Numbered from the stretch's first letter, positions 1 through 8,267 are shown. The stretch: 32,351 nt of DNA from Clostridiales bacterium (GCA_029012225.1 JAQXLR010000179.1:1-32351), one strand, 5' to 3'. The notes: generated from the letters alone by a model not told the origin. Made by a program: numbers and translations.

Positions 1-142
1 TTAAAAAGCGTCCAAACTCCTTTGACTCAAAGACATCGATGTTCTGACAATCCGTCTGCTCTCCAAATAGCTGCTTTTCTACCTTTACCGAAACCTTCAC
101 TGCTTCTGTCTGATAATCTGAAAACCAAAGCTCCACCGGCAT
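1..142 (-). CDS. speE: Spermidine synthase (polyamine aminopropyltransferase), N-terminal part only
   Basis: Reading the minus strand from 142 to the window edge gives a frame beginning MPVELWFSDYQTEAVKVSV and continuing through QTDCQNIDVFESKEFGRFL. This matches the N-terminal beta-hairpin region of spermidine synthase, which transfers aminopropyl from decarboxylated SAM to putrescine. The gene is cut by the window edge, so the SAM-binding core is not seen. An ATG at 142 has AAGGA about 5 bases upstream; an alternative ATG lies at 148. It starts about 15 bases after the stop of the PLP decarboxylase, so the two form a polyamine operon. The ORF track missed it because of the truncation. Confidence 0.8.
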   Translation of the reverse strand, partial: MPVELWFSDYQTEAVKVSVKVEKQLFGEQTDCQNIDVFESKEFGRFL

Positions 143-157
143 TCCCATCCTTTCCTG

Positions 158-1627
158 TTATTTCCACACTTGCCTTTCATCGGAAAGTACATTTAAGTAC
201 TCTACATTCGGGTCTTCTGTTCCCTGCATAGAGCACCCCTTTTCTTTTGCATAGATAATATACGCAATGATTTCTGCCGAAATCATTTCTCCCGGCGCGA
301 GAATCGGAATCCCCGGCGGATAGCACATTACAAACTCACCGCAGATTTTTCCCTCTGCCTCTCGAATCGGTACGCTCTTTTTCTCGGAATAAAAAGCAGC
401 CTGAGGCGATACAATCACGGTCGGGTTAATATACTCTGTATTTAACATTTTCGATGGGTCTTTTGAGTAAAGACGCTTGATATCAGAGAGCGCTCCCACC
501 AAACGCTCAATATCTTGGATTCTATCCCCGATGGAAATATAGGCAAGGATATTGGCAATATCGCCAAGCTCAATCTGAATGTCATACTCATCACGCAAAA
601 GATCATAGACCTCGATTCCCGCCAGTCCAATATCTCTTGTGTAGACAGAAAGCTTTGTCACATCAAAATCATAGACGCTTCCTCCGTTGATTAAATCCTT
701 GCCGTAGGCATAGTACCCGCCAATCGAATTAATCTCCTCTCTTGCGTACTCTGCCATCTGGCTTACCTTTCGGAAAGAATCTCTTCCGCGAAGCACAAGA
801 TTTCTCCTAGAGATATCAAGACTGGACATCAATAGATAGGAAGCGCTCGTTGTCTGCATCAGGTTGATAATCTGACTCACATACTCCCAGTTGACATTTT
901 TTCCGGTCAAAAGCAGAGAGCTTTGCGTCAGACTTCCTCCCGACTTGTGCATAGACACCGAAGCCATGTCTGCCCCGGCATCCATTGCACAGACGGGAAG
1001 ATTGTCCCCGAAATATAAATGCGTTCCGTGTGCCTCATCTACGAGCACCAGCATCTCATGCGCATGGGCAAGCTTTACAATCGAACGCAAGTCGGAGCAG
1101 ATTCCGTAATAAGTCGGATTGTTAATCAGAACTGCTACGGCTCCCGGATTATCCAAAATGACCCGCTCCACCTCGGACACCTTCATTCCAAGCGAAATTC
1201 CAAGCTTTGTATCGACCTCCGGATTTACATAAACCGGAACTGCACCGCAAAGCACCAGAGAATTAATCACGCTCTTATGCACATTTCTCGGCAGGATAAT
1301 CTTATCTCCGGCACGGCACACCGACAGCACCATGCTCTGGACAGAGGAGGTTGTCCCCCCTACCATGAAAAAAGCATGATCTGCACGAAATGCCTCTGCC
1401 GCCAGCTCCTCTGCCTCCTTGATGACGGAAACCGGATGGCAGAGGTTGTCCAACGGCTTCATGGAGTTTACATCCAGACTGACACATTTTTCTCCCAAAA
1501 GCTCCACAAGCTCAGGATTTCCTCTTCCTCTTTTGTGCCCCGGTACGTCAAAGGGAACGACACGCCGTCTTTTTAATTTTTCCAACGCCTCATAGATTGG
1601 CGCACGCATCTGCGGATTCTTTTCCAT
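158..1627 (-). CDS. speA: PLP-dependent Orn/Lys/Arg decarboxylase (SpeA-like)
   Basis: Fold-type I PLP decarboxylase of the SpeA/CadA major-domain family, about 489 aa from the chosen start, close to the ~490 aa of Bacillus SpeA. Visible motifs are VPGHKRG (about 28-34), the GGTTSS phosphate-binding region (about 90-95), DEAHG (about 197-201) and SMHKSGGSLTQ with the PLP Schiff-base lysine near residue 228. The ORF track start at 1828 runs back through a tandem repeat; the real start is M at 1627 (AAAGGA with 7-base spacing) or M at 1633. The product could be agmatine, putrescine or cadaverine, and sequence alone does not decide. The adjacent speE favours a role in polyamine supply. Confidence 0.88.
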   Translation of the reverse strand: MEKNPQMRAPIYEALEKLKRRRVVPFDVPGHKRGRGNPELVELLGEKCVSLDVNSMKPLDNLCHPVSVIKEAEELAAEAFRADHAFFMVGGTTSSVQSMVLSVCRAGDKIILPRNVHKSVINSLVLCGAVPVYVNPEVDTKLGISLGMKVSEVERVILDNPGAVAVLINNPTYYGICSDLRSIVKLAHAHEMLVLVDEAHGTHLYFGDNLPVCAMDAGADMASVSMHKSGGSLTQSSLLLTGKNVNWEYVSQIINLMQTTSASYLLMSSLDISRRNLVLRGRDSFRKVSQMAEYAREEINSIGGYYAYGKDLINGGSVYDFDVTKLSVYTRDIGLAGIEVYDLLRDEYDIQIELGDIANILAYISIGDRIQDIERLVGALSDIKRLYSKDPSKMLNTEYINPTVIVSPQAAFYSEKKSVPIREAEGKICGEFVMCYPPGIPILAPGEMISAEIIAYIIYAKEKGCSMQGTEDPNVEYLNVLSDERQVWK

Positions 1628-1675
1628 GCTCATTTCCTTTCCGGTCTTTATCACCAGATATTGCGACACCCTGCC

Positions 1676-1786
1676 AACGCAAAACGTATCTAATAACGTA
1701 CAATCATACACAGGACTGTGGCACTTTTGCAACGCAAAAGTGTATATAGTAACATACAATAATACACAGAACTGTGGCACTTTTGC
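1676..1786. repeat. Two-copy tandem direct repeat of about 55 bp upstream of speA
   Basis: Copy 1 (1676-1730) and copy 2 (1731-1786) both begin AACGCAAAA and end ACTGTGGCACTTTTGC, with a few substitutions and one indel between them. At the junction, CACTTTTGC-AAC-GCAAAAGTG forms a 9-bp inverted repeat. A degenerate third start (GTTGTAAAATCGTG) follows. The repeats lie between a terminator and the decarboxylase start, that is, in its promoter/leader region. Confidence 0.85.
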
Positions 1787-1800
1787 GTTGTAAAATCGTG

Positions 1801-1839
1801 TAAAAAAAAGACAGGTGCATAATATCACCTGTCTTTTCT
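1801..1839 (-). terminator. Strong intrinsic terminator
   Basis: On the minus strand AAAAGACAGGTG-ATATTATG-CACCTGTCTTTT is a 12-bp perfect stem followed by more T residues. It ends the transcript predicted to start near 2117 and insulates the speA promoter region. Because of the A-rich left arm it could also act on the plus strand. Confidence 0.85.
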
Positions 1840-2117
1840 ATCGTCATAGTCATACGTTTTGTATCTTCAACTGCGAGCTGCAGTTGCATATTGCAAAAAC
1901 TATTCCAGAGTCTCTCGTCGGCTTTCGCCAGCAAATATTTGCTATTACTACTCTTTATTGACCGTTTCACAAGTGATCACTTATAAAATTTGAGCTTCTA
2001 ACTCAATCAATAACGTGGCTCCTTCACCACAATCGGCAGCTGCCCCGCCTGTCCGTATGGGCTTAACCAATTTCTTGGTGGGCAAATATTTGCATGAAAA
2101 CAGTTTTGCATTCATGT
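1840..2117 (-). ncRNA. Possible structured noncoding transcript
   Basis: This gene-free stretch is bounded by a promoter-like site and a strong terminator on the same strand, so a transcript of about 315 nt is expected. Several hairpins can be drawn in minus-strand sense: ACCAA-GAAA-TTGGT, GGCAGCTGCC, GTGGT-GAAGGA-GCCAC, GGC-GAAA-GCC (a GNRA loop) and CAACTG-CAGCTCG-CAGTTG. The 12-mer palindrome GCAAATATTTGC occurs twice (1931-1942 and 2082-2093) and AAGTGATCACTT lies between them. I do not recognise a named RNA family. The part at 1981-2115 overlaps a TnpB-tail-like fragment. Confidence 0.4.
1981..2115 (-). pseudogene. Possible remnant of an IS200/IS605-type TnpB C-terminal tail
   Basis: A 44-codon minus-strand frame from ATG at 2115 to TAA at 1981 encodes VKPIRTGGAAADCGEG and then LIELEAQIL. 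The TGG...DCGEG pattern followed by a ..EA.. tail resembles the poorly conserved tail after the TnpB zinc ribbon, which overlaps the region giving rise to omega RNA. The resemblance is from memory, not a computed match. No ribosome-binding site precedes the ATG, and no transposase core or IS ends are visible. It may instead be chance coding inside a structured RNA. Confidence 0.3.
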
Positions 2118-2123
2118 GAATTG

Positions 2124-2152
2124 AATATAACATAGGTACTTAAAAATTGCAA
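2124..2152 (-). promoter_or_regulatory. Promoter-like site upstream of the structured region
   Basis: On the minus strand TTGCAA, a 17-base spacer and TATATT form a sigma-A-type promoter, with the expected start near 2117. The only thing downstream before the terminator is the structured, TnpB-tail-like region. Confidence 0.5.
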
Positions 2153-2176
2153 TCCTTTTTTCGATTCGCTCCCAAA

Positions 2177-3007
2177 CTATCCTTCTGTCCATTCGCGTAC
2201 CAATGCAATCTCTCTCTGATACCCCGCATCATCATTCGGTGTCTCCAGAATAAACGGCTTCCCCTGCAGCAGCGGATGCGTTGCTACCCGGCGCATTCCT
2301 TCAAGTCCGATGTGCCCCTCGCCGATTCTTGCGTGCCGATCCTTATGCGCACCACAGGGATTCATGCTGTCATTAAAGTGAATCGCAGAAAGCCTCTCCA
2401 ATCCAATGACCCGGTCAAACTCCTCTAAGACCTCATCCAGATGATTTACAATATCATAGCCTCCGTCCCACACATGACAGGTATCCAGACAGACCCCCAT
2501 TTTCTCCTGAAGCTCTACGCGGTCTAAAATCGCTCGAAGTTCCTCAAAGCGACTTCCCACCTCGCTCCCCTTTCCTGCCATCGTCTCTAAAAGTACAGTT
2601 GTGCTCTGCTCGGGCTTTAGTACTCCATTTAACGCCTCTGCAATCAGGGCGATTCCCGTCTCCACTCCCTGTCCCACATGAGAGCCGGGATGGAAATTAT
2701 AATAATTGTTTGGCGTATACTCCATACGCAGCAAATCATCGGTTATCATCTCCAGAGAAAACCTTCTGACATCCTCCTTTGCCGCACACAGGTTCATTGT
2801 GTAGGGGGCATGCGCCACCAGCCGCCCAAACTGATGCTCCTTTGTCAATTCAAGCATCTTCTCTACGTCCTTTGGAATGATTTCCTTTGCACTGCCGCCT
2901 CTTGGATTCCTCGTAAAAAAGGCAAAGGTATTCGCTCCCAGCTTTACTGCTTCCTTTCCCATGGCCGAAAAGCCCTTCGAGGTTGACAAATGGTTTCCGA
3001 TATACAT
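2177..3007 (-). CDS. nfo: Endonuclease IV (AP endonuclease)
   Basis: A 276-aa protein of the AP endonuclease 2 (xylose-isomerase-like TIM barrel) family, which cuts 5' of abasic sites in base excision repair. The metal-ligand motifs are all visible in order: [58 protein letters not shown] and ILETPN. The length is typical. The start at 3007 (MYIGNHLS) has AAAGGAAA upstream. It lies 58 bases after fbp on the same strand with no obvious terminator between, so it may be read through from the lysine-riboswitch operon. Confidence 0.95.
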   Translation of the reverse strand: MYIGNHLSTSKGFSAMGKEAVKLGANTFAFFTRNPRGGSAKEIIPKDVEKMLELTKEHQFGRLVAHAPYTMNLCAAKEDVRRFSLEMITDDLLRMEYTPNNYYNFHPGSHVGQGVETGIALIAEALNGVLKPEQSTTVLLETMAGKGSEVGSRFEELRAILDRVELQEKMGVCLDTCHVWDGGYDIVNHLDEVLEEFDRVIGLERLSAIHFNDSMNPCGAHKDRHARIGEGHIGLEGMRRVATHPLLQGKPFILETPNDDAGYQREIALVREWTEG

Positions 3008-3065
3008 TCTAGCGTTTCCTTTCTTTCCTTCTTCTGCCAGTCCTTCTTTGTCAATCTATATTTAT

Positions 3066-5030
3066 TTAATCCATATTAATTTTTTCTATCAGCTCGCCCT
3101 CACGGTACGCACAGAGCAGTGCCTCCAAATCTTTTATCGTCTCCTTTAAGGCATTTCCCACATCTGTATCCGCCACCGTCTTGCGCCTTACCACATGCTG
3201 CACCAGCACCGTATGGGAAACAATATCGCTTCCCTCCTGCACCGCCTTATCCACCGACTCAAACGGCTCATGTGCCGCAAGAAGCAGACCATAGGAATTA
3301 TACACAAGCGTGTAGCCTGCAATTCCCGTTTTTGTCTGGTAGGCCTTGGAAAAGCCACCATCGATAATCAACAGCTTTCCGTTACATTTTATCGGAGACT
3401 CCCCGCGTTTTGCCTCAACCGGAATATGTCCATTGATAATATGTGCCTCCGATCCGCTAAGACCAAACTCCTCCAAAATCGCATTTACAATGTCCTCACG
3501 ATCCAGCAGCCGATAATAGGGGTTCTTCGGCTCCTCATGCGTCTTTTTGTCAGCAATAAAATAACGCTCAAACGTCGTCATCTTATCCTTTCCAAACACC
3601 GGAGAATTTTGATTCTCCCAAATGAACCAAAGCGTATCCAGTCCCTTTTTCTTTTCCTCCAAATCAATGGAATAGTAGCCCTTTCTTGCATAATGCTCCA
3701 GCACATCATACAACTCCTTGCCGGCATAAGTTTTTCCGAACACCTCCACCCTGGCAAAAGTTCCATCCTCATTTAACGGAACACAGCCATGATAGAGCAG
3801 ATTCCCATTGTATACCTTATATAAGCTTCCCTGCGTAAACAAAAAGCGAATCTGGCGCTGAAGCTTTTCGCAGTTGATAAACGCCATCGTCAGACGCTCC
3901 ATCACATCTGCCTCCTCCGGCGAGAGGGCATAGGGATTTTCCCAGTCTATCGTTGGAAACGCGGTGTCACGCAGCGGATAGTTGACTCCCTCCACCGTGA
4001 CCGTGCCCTGCTTGATATCAATCTTATCCAAAAGGAGTCTTTCGTCCATCTTGTATTCCGGATGGCTCTTAATCAGCTGTCCCTCCAGCTTAAACTGAAT
4101 GATAGCGATCGCTTTGTGCATCTTCTCGTCCAGCATCGCATCCCGCACATCATATTCATCCTCCCTGTAGTCCAGCTTAAAGCATTCGCAGGGATCCTTG
4201 TCGTAATAATTCATGGCCAGTCTTGCCAGAGGAACAAGGTTGATGCCGTAGCTGTCCTCCAAAAGGTTTAGATTCCCATATTTCGCCGAAATACGAATGA
4301 CGTTGCAGATACACGCCTGATTTCCTGCTGCCGCTCCCATCCACATAACATCGTGATTTCCCCACTGAATATCAACGGAATGGTATGCCATCAAGGTATC
4401 CATAACAAGATTTGGATAAGGCCCTCTGTCAAAAATATCTCCGACCACATGCAGATGATCCACGACAAGGCGGCGAATCAGGTTGCAAAATGCAATTACC
4501 AGCTCCGCAGCCCTTCCCGTTCCTATGACAGAATGTATAATCTCATTATAATATGCTTCCTGATCCGATAAGTCCGGCCTTCCGGTCAAAAGCTCCTCAA
4601 TGACATAGGCAAAATCCTTCGGCAGAGCCTTTCGCACCTTTGAGCGTGTATATTTTGAGGATGCACTCTTACAGATGCGAATCAGCCGATACAAGGAAAC
4701 CTTATACCAGTCTTCGATATTCTCCTCCGTTTTTAACACCTGCTCCATCTTTTGCTCGGGATAATAGATGAGCGTCGCCATTGCTTTTTTCTCTGCCACG
4801 CTGATGGCATTGCCAAATTCATCCTCTATCTTTCGCTTAATTGCACCGGAGCCGTTTTTTAACACATGCAAAAACTGGTCATACTCTCCATGAATGTCTG
4901 TAATAAAATGCTCCGTTCCCTTCGGAAGGCTTAAAATTGCCTGCAAATTAATAATCTCTGTCGCTGCGGCCGCTACCGTCGGATACTGATTCGACAGACT
5001 CTTTAAATAGCGTAAATCCTGCTTCTCCAT
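3066..5030 (-). CDS. fbp: Fructose-1,6-bisphosphatase, class III
   Basis: A 654-aa Firmicutes-type (class III) FBPase of the calcineurin-like fold, catalysing the gluconeogenic step from fructose-1,6-bisphosphate to fructose-6-phosphate. Key motifs are ITDIHGEYDQF near residue 44, GDIFDRGPYPN near 195 and WGNHDVMWMGAA near 225. The C-terminal part carries the family-specific INGHIPVE and DGGFSKAYQ segments. The length matches the family (about 640-670 aa). The start at 5030 is set by GGAGG seven bases upstream. The gene sits 62 bases after dapB on the same strand. Confidence 0.95.
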   Translation of the reverse strand: MEKQDLRYLKSLSNQYPTVAAAATEIINLQAILSLPKGTEHFITDIHGEYDQFLHVLKNGSGAIKRKIEDEFGNAISVAEKKAMATLIYYPEQKMEQVLKTEENIEDWYKVSLYRLIRICKSASSKYTRSKVRKALPKDFAYVIEELLTGRPDLSDQEAYYNEIIHSVIGTGRAAELVIAFCNLIRRLVVDHLHVVGDIFDRGPYPNLVMDTLMAYHSVDIQWGNHDVMWMGAAAGNQACICNVIRISAKYGNLNLLEDSYGINLVPLARLAMNYYDKDPCECFKLDYREDEYDVRDAMLDEKMHKAIAIIQFKLEGQLIKSHPEYKMDERLLLDKIDIKQGTVTVEGVNYPLRDTAFPTIDWENPYALSPEEADVMERLTMAFINCEKLQRQIRFLFTQGSLYKVYNGNLLYHGCVPLNEDGTFARVEVFGKTYAGKELYDVLEHYARKGYYSIDLEEKKKGLDTLWFIWENQNSPVFGKDKMTTFERYFIADKKTHEEPKNPYYRLLDREDIVNAILEEFGLSGSEAHIINGHIPVEAKRGESPIKCNGKLLIIDGGFSKAYQTKTGIAGYTLVYNSYGLLLAAHEPFESVDKAVQEGSDIVSHTVLVQHVVRRKTVADTDVGNALKETIKDLEALLCAYREGELIEKINMD

Positions 5031-5092
5031 CGCATTTCCTCCACTGTATCATAGTCGTGTATTCCATCCTGCTTCCATGTTTCACTCCATTC

Positions 5093-5857
5093 TTATACTG
5101 TCTCTTTCATTACGTCACTCATATCATACATTCCTGCAGGCTTTCCTGCAAGGAATTTCGCAGCCTCGATTGCTCCTTTTGCAAAAACATTTCTGGAATA
5201 TGCCGTATGCTCAAACGTAATGACCTCGTCCAAGCCTGCAAAAATAACCTCATGCTCCCCTACAATACTGCCTCCTCGCACGGTTGAAATGCCAATCTCA
5301 TATCGGTCTCTCTTTTTTCTCTCAAGGCTTCTGTCGTATTTATAAGTATAGACATTAGAAAGCGCTTCGTTCATCGAGTCTGCCAGCGCAAGTGCCGTAC
5401 CGCTTGGCGCATCAAGCTTTTGATTGTGATGCTTTTCCACAATCTCCATATCATAGCCTGCCGGCGCAAGAATGGCCGCCGCCTTCTTTAAAAGCGAAAG
5501 CAGCAGATTGATTCCCATAGACATATTCGCAGATTTTAGCACCGCTGTCTTTTCAGCCGTCGCCTTTACCCTCTTAAGCTGCTCCTCCTCTAAGCCTGTT
5601 GTGCAGAGCACGACCGGTATTTGCTTGTCCGCACAATACACAAGCAAATCATCGACTGCCTTCGCGTTGGAAAAGTCAATCACCACATCGGCCTTTACAT
5701 CGCAGACTGAAATATTGGGAAAAACAGGATAATCATTTTGGATTCCGTCATAGAAATCAATTCCTGCCACAATCTCCATCCCCGTTTCCTCTTTGCAAAT
5801 TTCGGTAACCACCCGTCCCATCTTTCCATTGCATCCATGCAGCATCACTTTTATCAT
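5093..5857 (-). CDS. dapB: 4-hydroxy-tetrahydrodipicolinate reductase
   Basis: 254 aa from the chosen start. DapB reduces hydroxy-tetrahydrodipicolinate with NAD(P)H in the diaminopimelate/lysine pathway. The N-terminal Rossmann motif HGCNGKMGR (about 7-15) binds the nucleotide; VEKHHNQKLDAPSGTA carries the His-His catalytic segment and the substrate-binding DAPSGTA signature. The ORF track start at 5905 adds an unrelated N-terminus; M at 5857 (MIKVMLHG) begins the conserved protein, although its AAGGA is unusually far upstream (about 13 bases). It follows dapA with 97 bases between, which hold an inverted repeat. Confidence 0.95.
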   Translation of the reverse strand: MIKVMLHGCNGKMGRVVTEICKEETGMEIVAGIDFYDGIQNDYPVFPNISVCDVKADVVIDFSNAKAVDDLLVYCADKQIPVVLCTTGLEEEQLKRVKATAEKTAVLKSANMSMGINLLLSLLKKAAAILAPAGYDMEIVEKHHNQKLDAPSGTALALADSMNEALSNVYTYKYDRSLERKKRDRYEIGISTVRGGSIVGEHEVIFAGLDEVITFEHTAYSRNVFAKGAIEAAKFLAGKPAGMYDMSDVMKETV

Positions 5858-5893
5858 ATCTGTTTCTTTGTCCTTTCTCTCACAAAATAGTTT

Positions 5894-5932
5894 AGGTAAT
5901 TGCAAAATCTTGATTTCATTTTACAATTACCT
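5894..5932. repeat. Inverted repeat in the dapA-dapB spacer
   Basis: AGGTAATTGcAAAAT...ATTTTaCAATTACCT gives a stem of about 15 bp with one mismatch and a 9-base loop. There is no clean T run after it on the minus strand, so an intercistronic stabilising or processing hairpin is more likely than a terminator. Confidence 0.6.
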
Positions 5933-5954
5933 ATTCTTCCTCTCTCATGCCACT

Positions 5955-6839
5955 TTACAAAAGTCCATATTCCTTCATGGCTTTTTTCAATTTTGTCACA
6001 TTCGCCTCCGTCATTTCTGTCAAGGGCGCCCGGAGCGGTCCCACCTCTTTTCCCATTATGTTTAAGGCAGCCTTTACGGGAATCGGATTGACCTCGCAAA
6101 ACAACGCCTCAATCAGTGGCTGTGCCGCAAGCTGCAGCTGCAATGCTTTTTGCGTATTGCCCTGCAAAAAGCTCATGCACATCTGATGCACCGTCTTCGG
6201 CTCTATGTTTGCCCATACAGAAATCACTCCAACCGCACCAAGCGCCATAAGCGGCACAACGATGCCATCCTCACCGGAATAATAATCCAGCTTTCCGTCC
6301 GTTAAGTACAGTGTTCGAGTCGCCTGTGCGATATTCCCTGTTGCATCTTTCATAGCCACAACGTTTGGTGCTTTTTTACATATCGTTGCAACAGTTTCCG
6401 GCAAAATATTGCATCCTGTTCTTCCGGGAACATTGTACAGAATAATCGGAATTTTTACAGACTCTGCAATGTCTGTATAATACCGAACCAGCCCCTCCTG
6501 CGTTGCCTTATTGTAATACGGTGTGACAGCCAACAGTCCATCGGCTCCCGCTGCCTGTGCCTCTTGTGACAGGTGAATCGCCTCTCTGGTACAGTTTGAG
6601 CCCGTTCCTGCTACTACCGGAACACGGTGCTTCGTAAATTCCACAGCTGCCGCAATGACCTTGATGTGCTCCTCTGTCGTCAGCGTTGAGCTCTCTCCCG
6701 TCGTTCCCGTGATGACGATGCAGTCTGTTCCCTCATCGATCTGCCAGCAAATCAGCTCCTCCAGCTTCTCGTAATTTACCTCTTCGTTGTTTTTCATGGG
6801 TGTAACGATTGCTACACCGGATCCCTTAAAAATAGCCAT
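5955..6839 (-). CDS. dapA: 4-hydroxy-tetrahydrodipicolinate synthase
   Basis: A 294-aa class I aldolase-type TIM barrel that condenses pyruvate with aspartate semialdehyde, the committed step of DAP/lysine synthesis. Visible motifs are TGTTGES (about 44-50), the catalytic tyrosine in LYNVPGRTG (near 135) and the Schiff-base lysine in AMKDATGN (near 164). The start at 6839 is fixed by TAGGAGG with ATTTAAG spacing. It is the first gene after a lysine riboswitch and terminator, so expression should fall when lysine is plentiful. Confidence 0.97.
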   Translation of the reverse strand: MAIFKGSGVAIVTPMKNNEEVNYEKLEELICWQIDEGTDCIVITGTTGESSTLTTEEHIKVIAAAVEFTKHRVPVVAGTGSNCTREAIHLSQEAQAAGADGLLAVTPYYNKATQEGLVRYYTDIAESVKIPIILYNVPGRTGCNILPETVATICKKAPNVVAMKDATGNIAQATRTLYLTDGKLDYYSGEDGIVVPLMALGAVGVISVWANIEPKTVHQMCMSFLQGNTQKALQLQLAAQPLIEALFCEVNPIPVKAALNIMGKEVGPLRAPLTEMTEANVTKLKKAMKEYGLL

Positions 6840-7076
6840 CTTAAATCCTCCTAACCCTATGATACGCTTTCCGTCGGTTTCGGTGTCTTTGTTTTACAGC
6901 AAATTGTGTAAATTTCTTCGGAATAAAGTGAACAAGCCCACTTAAGCTCCCTCTCCTCCGCACGCCTAGAGGAATTGCAACCTTTCGCGCCGGGCGGTAA
7001 CACAAAGCGTTTGCTTGCGTTCTGCAAGGTGTGCTTCCTTTGCAGCGCGTTTTGTGATACAAGAACTTCCCATATC

Positions 7077-7104
7077 ACAAAAACCGGCTCTAAGATGAGC
7101 CGGT
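7077..7104 (-). terminator. Lysine riboswitch attenuator terminator
   Basis: On the minus strand ACCGGCTC-ATCTTA-GAGCCGGT is followed by TTTTGTG, an intrinsic terminator about 50 bases after the aptamer and 240 bases before dapA. It is the likely OFF state of the L-box expression platform. Confidence 0.85.
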
Positions 7105-7149
7105 CAGACTATTTGAAAAGAATCCATTTTTCGCACGAATGCCTTACAA

Positions 7150-7315
7150 TCTGATAGCTCCCCATCTTATTCCGATGACAGTCATAAGGTTCTTCACCTT
7201 ATGCCCAAGCAATATACCAACAGGAGTATATCCTTTCGGCGTCCTTTCCTTTTGCTCCCCTTCTCCTGTGCCTGTCACATCCGGAAAGCTACTCTTAAAG
7301 CACGCAACCTCTACC
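7150..7315 (-). promoter_or_regulatory. Lysine riboswitch (L box) upstream of dapA
   Basis: In minus-strand sense the conserved L-box elements appear in order: AGAGGTTGCG near the 5' end, then AAGAGTA, GAAGGGGAGC, CGCCGAAAGGAT, GGTATATTGCTTGGGC, TGACTGTCAT and finally GGGGAGCTATC. These match the multi-helix junction core of the lysine aptamer. A promoter lies immediately upstream and a terminator downstream, then dapA-dapB. The region between the terminator and dapA (about 6841-7076) has no gene I can support; it contains only a weak inverted repeat, GTGATA...TATCAC, at 7054-7078. Confidence 0.9.
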
Positions 7316-7336
7316 ATTTATTATGTAATTTTTTTC

Positions 7337-7366
7337 ATTCTAGCACCAATCTTGTACGATTGTCAA
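7337..7366 (-). promoter_or_regulatory. Promoter of the lysine riboswitch / dap operon
   Basis: On the minus strand TTGACA, an 18-base spacer and TAGAAT match the sigma-A consensus well. The -35 box overlaps the stop codon of the SSB-like gene, so the dap transcript starts directly after that gene. Confidence 0.75.
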
Positions 7367-7989
7367 TCTAAAAAGTCTATTTTACTAACAGAAACTTCAT
7401 ATGCCACTCTTTTCTCCGTCTCCGTTTCCGATAGCTTTTTGACATATTCCCGGCTCTGAATCCTTCCCCAGACTGCCACATGACCGCCCACCTCAAAGCC
7501 TGATGCAAACCGTGCATTTCTTCCCCAACAGATGCAGGGTATATAATCCGATTTTCCATAAGACCGATTGACGGCAATCAGCAAATCGGCAATCTCCCTT
7601 CCCAGCGGAGTCTTTCGATAAATCGGCTCTTTGCAGATGTAGCCATCCAGATAGATCTGATTGCTTTTTATTTCCTCGTCAATCTCATCTAAAAACGCAA
7701 GCTCTCTTACAAATACCGACAGCACAAGTCGGTTCTTTTTTTCCTCATGACGATTGAAGGAGCGGAACTGACCTGTCACATAAATATTTTGCCCGACATA
7801 ATCCTCATTCACATCAATCAGCCGTTCTGAAATCATAAGCGGTATGTAGTCCAGATAATTACTGAGGCGATTGACCGCAACATCGACCATGTAGAATCCC
7901 TCTCCGTATACCTCGTGACTGAATTTGAAGTCAGAAACAATTTCTCCTACAATTGACACCTGGTTGTTTTCAAAAATTTTATCTGCCAT
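7363..7989 (-). CDS. Single-stranded DNA-binding protein-like OB-fold protein
   Basis: 208 aa from M at 7989 (MADKIFENN), chosen because GGGAG stands 8 bases upstream; the ORF track start at 8412 extends through the divergent promoter region. The C-terminal half (IPCICWGRNARFASGFEVG then VAVWGRIQSREYVKK) matches the SSB OB-fold strand pattern. The N-terminal half (VSIVGEIVSDFKFSHEV...) looks like a second, weaker OB domain. The protein lacks the acidic DDxxPF tip of a housekeeping SSB, so it is probably an SSB paralogue rather than the main one. Its exact role is unknown. It is divergent from typA. Confidence 0.7.
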   Translation of the reverse strand: MADKIFENNQVSIVGEIVSDFKFSHEVYGEGFYMVDVAVNRLSNYLDYIPLMISERLIDVNEDYVGQNIYVTGQFRSFNRHEEKKNRLVLSVFVRELAFLDEIDEEIKSNQIYLDGYICKEPIYRKTPLGREIADLLIAVNRSYGKSDYIPCICWGRNARFASGFEVGGHVAVWGRIQSREYVKKLSETETEKRVAYEVSVSKIDFLD

Positions 7990-8110
7990 GAATTTTTCTC
8001 CCTTCCTCTTCGCCGCACATATGCGTCTGCCTGACACACTAGTTTTACCACCGGATACCCCCAAAATTTTCGTATAATCTGTCGATAATAACAGGAATGT
8101 ATTGACGAAT

Positions 8111-8177
8111 TTTGGCACATTACAGGGGTAAAATGCCAAAGGAGCATACGAAAAGGCAGCATTGTGCAGTTGCACAA
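8111..8177. promoter_or_regulatory. Palindromes in the SSB-like/typA divergent intergenic region
   Basis: The gene-free stretch 7990-8375 contains TTTGGCA...TGCCAAA (8111-8140) and the perfect palindrome TTGTGCA-GT-TGCACAA (8162-8177). The latter has operator geometry, but no regulator is identifiable. The typA promoter and leader hairpin lie further right. Confidence 0.4.
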
Positions 8178-8239
8178 AATATGGCAGATGCGTTTGACTC
8201 ATAAAAGAAACCTGCAAAAACCCAAAAGAAGCTTTGTAC

Positions 8240-8267
8240 TTGCACATCGCAGAAAATATGTTAGAAT
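8240..8267 (+). promoter_or_regulatory. typA promoter
   Basis: TTGCAC, a 16-base spacer and TAGAAT, followed within a few bases by a GC-rich hairpin that would form the extreme 5' end of the mRNA. Confidence 0.55.

Noticed and set aside
1019-1576. 185-aa plus-strand ORF
   Set aside because: It is antisense to the decarboxylase, has no family-like motifs and no good ribosome-binding site; a frame shadow.
1676-1786. Possible CRISPR array
   Set aside because: Only two directly adjacent units with no spacers between and no cas genes in the window.
1628-1828. N-terminal extension of the decarboxylase ORF
   Set aside because: It translates the tandem repeat and terminator; homologous sequence starts at MEKNPQMRAP with a good ribosome-binding site.
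6841-7078. Two 73-aa minus-strand ORFs before dapA
   Set aside because: They lie in the leader between the riboswitch terminator and dapA, in different frames, with arginine-rich nonspecific composition and no clear ribosome-binding site.
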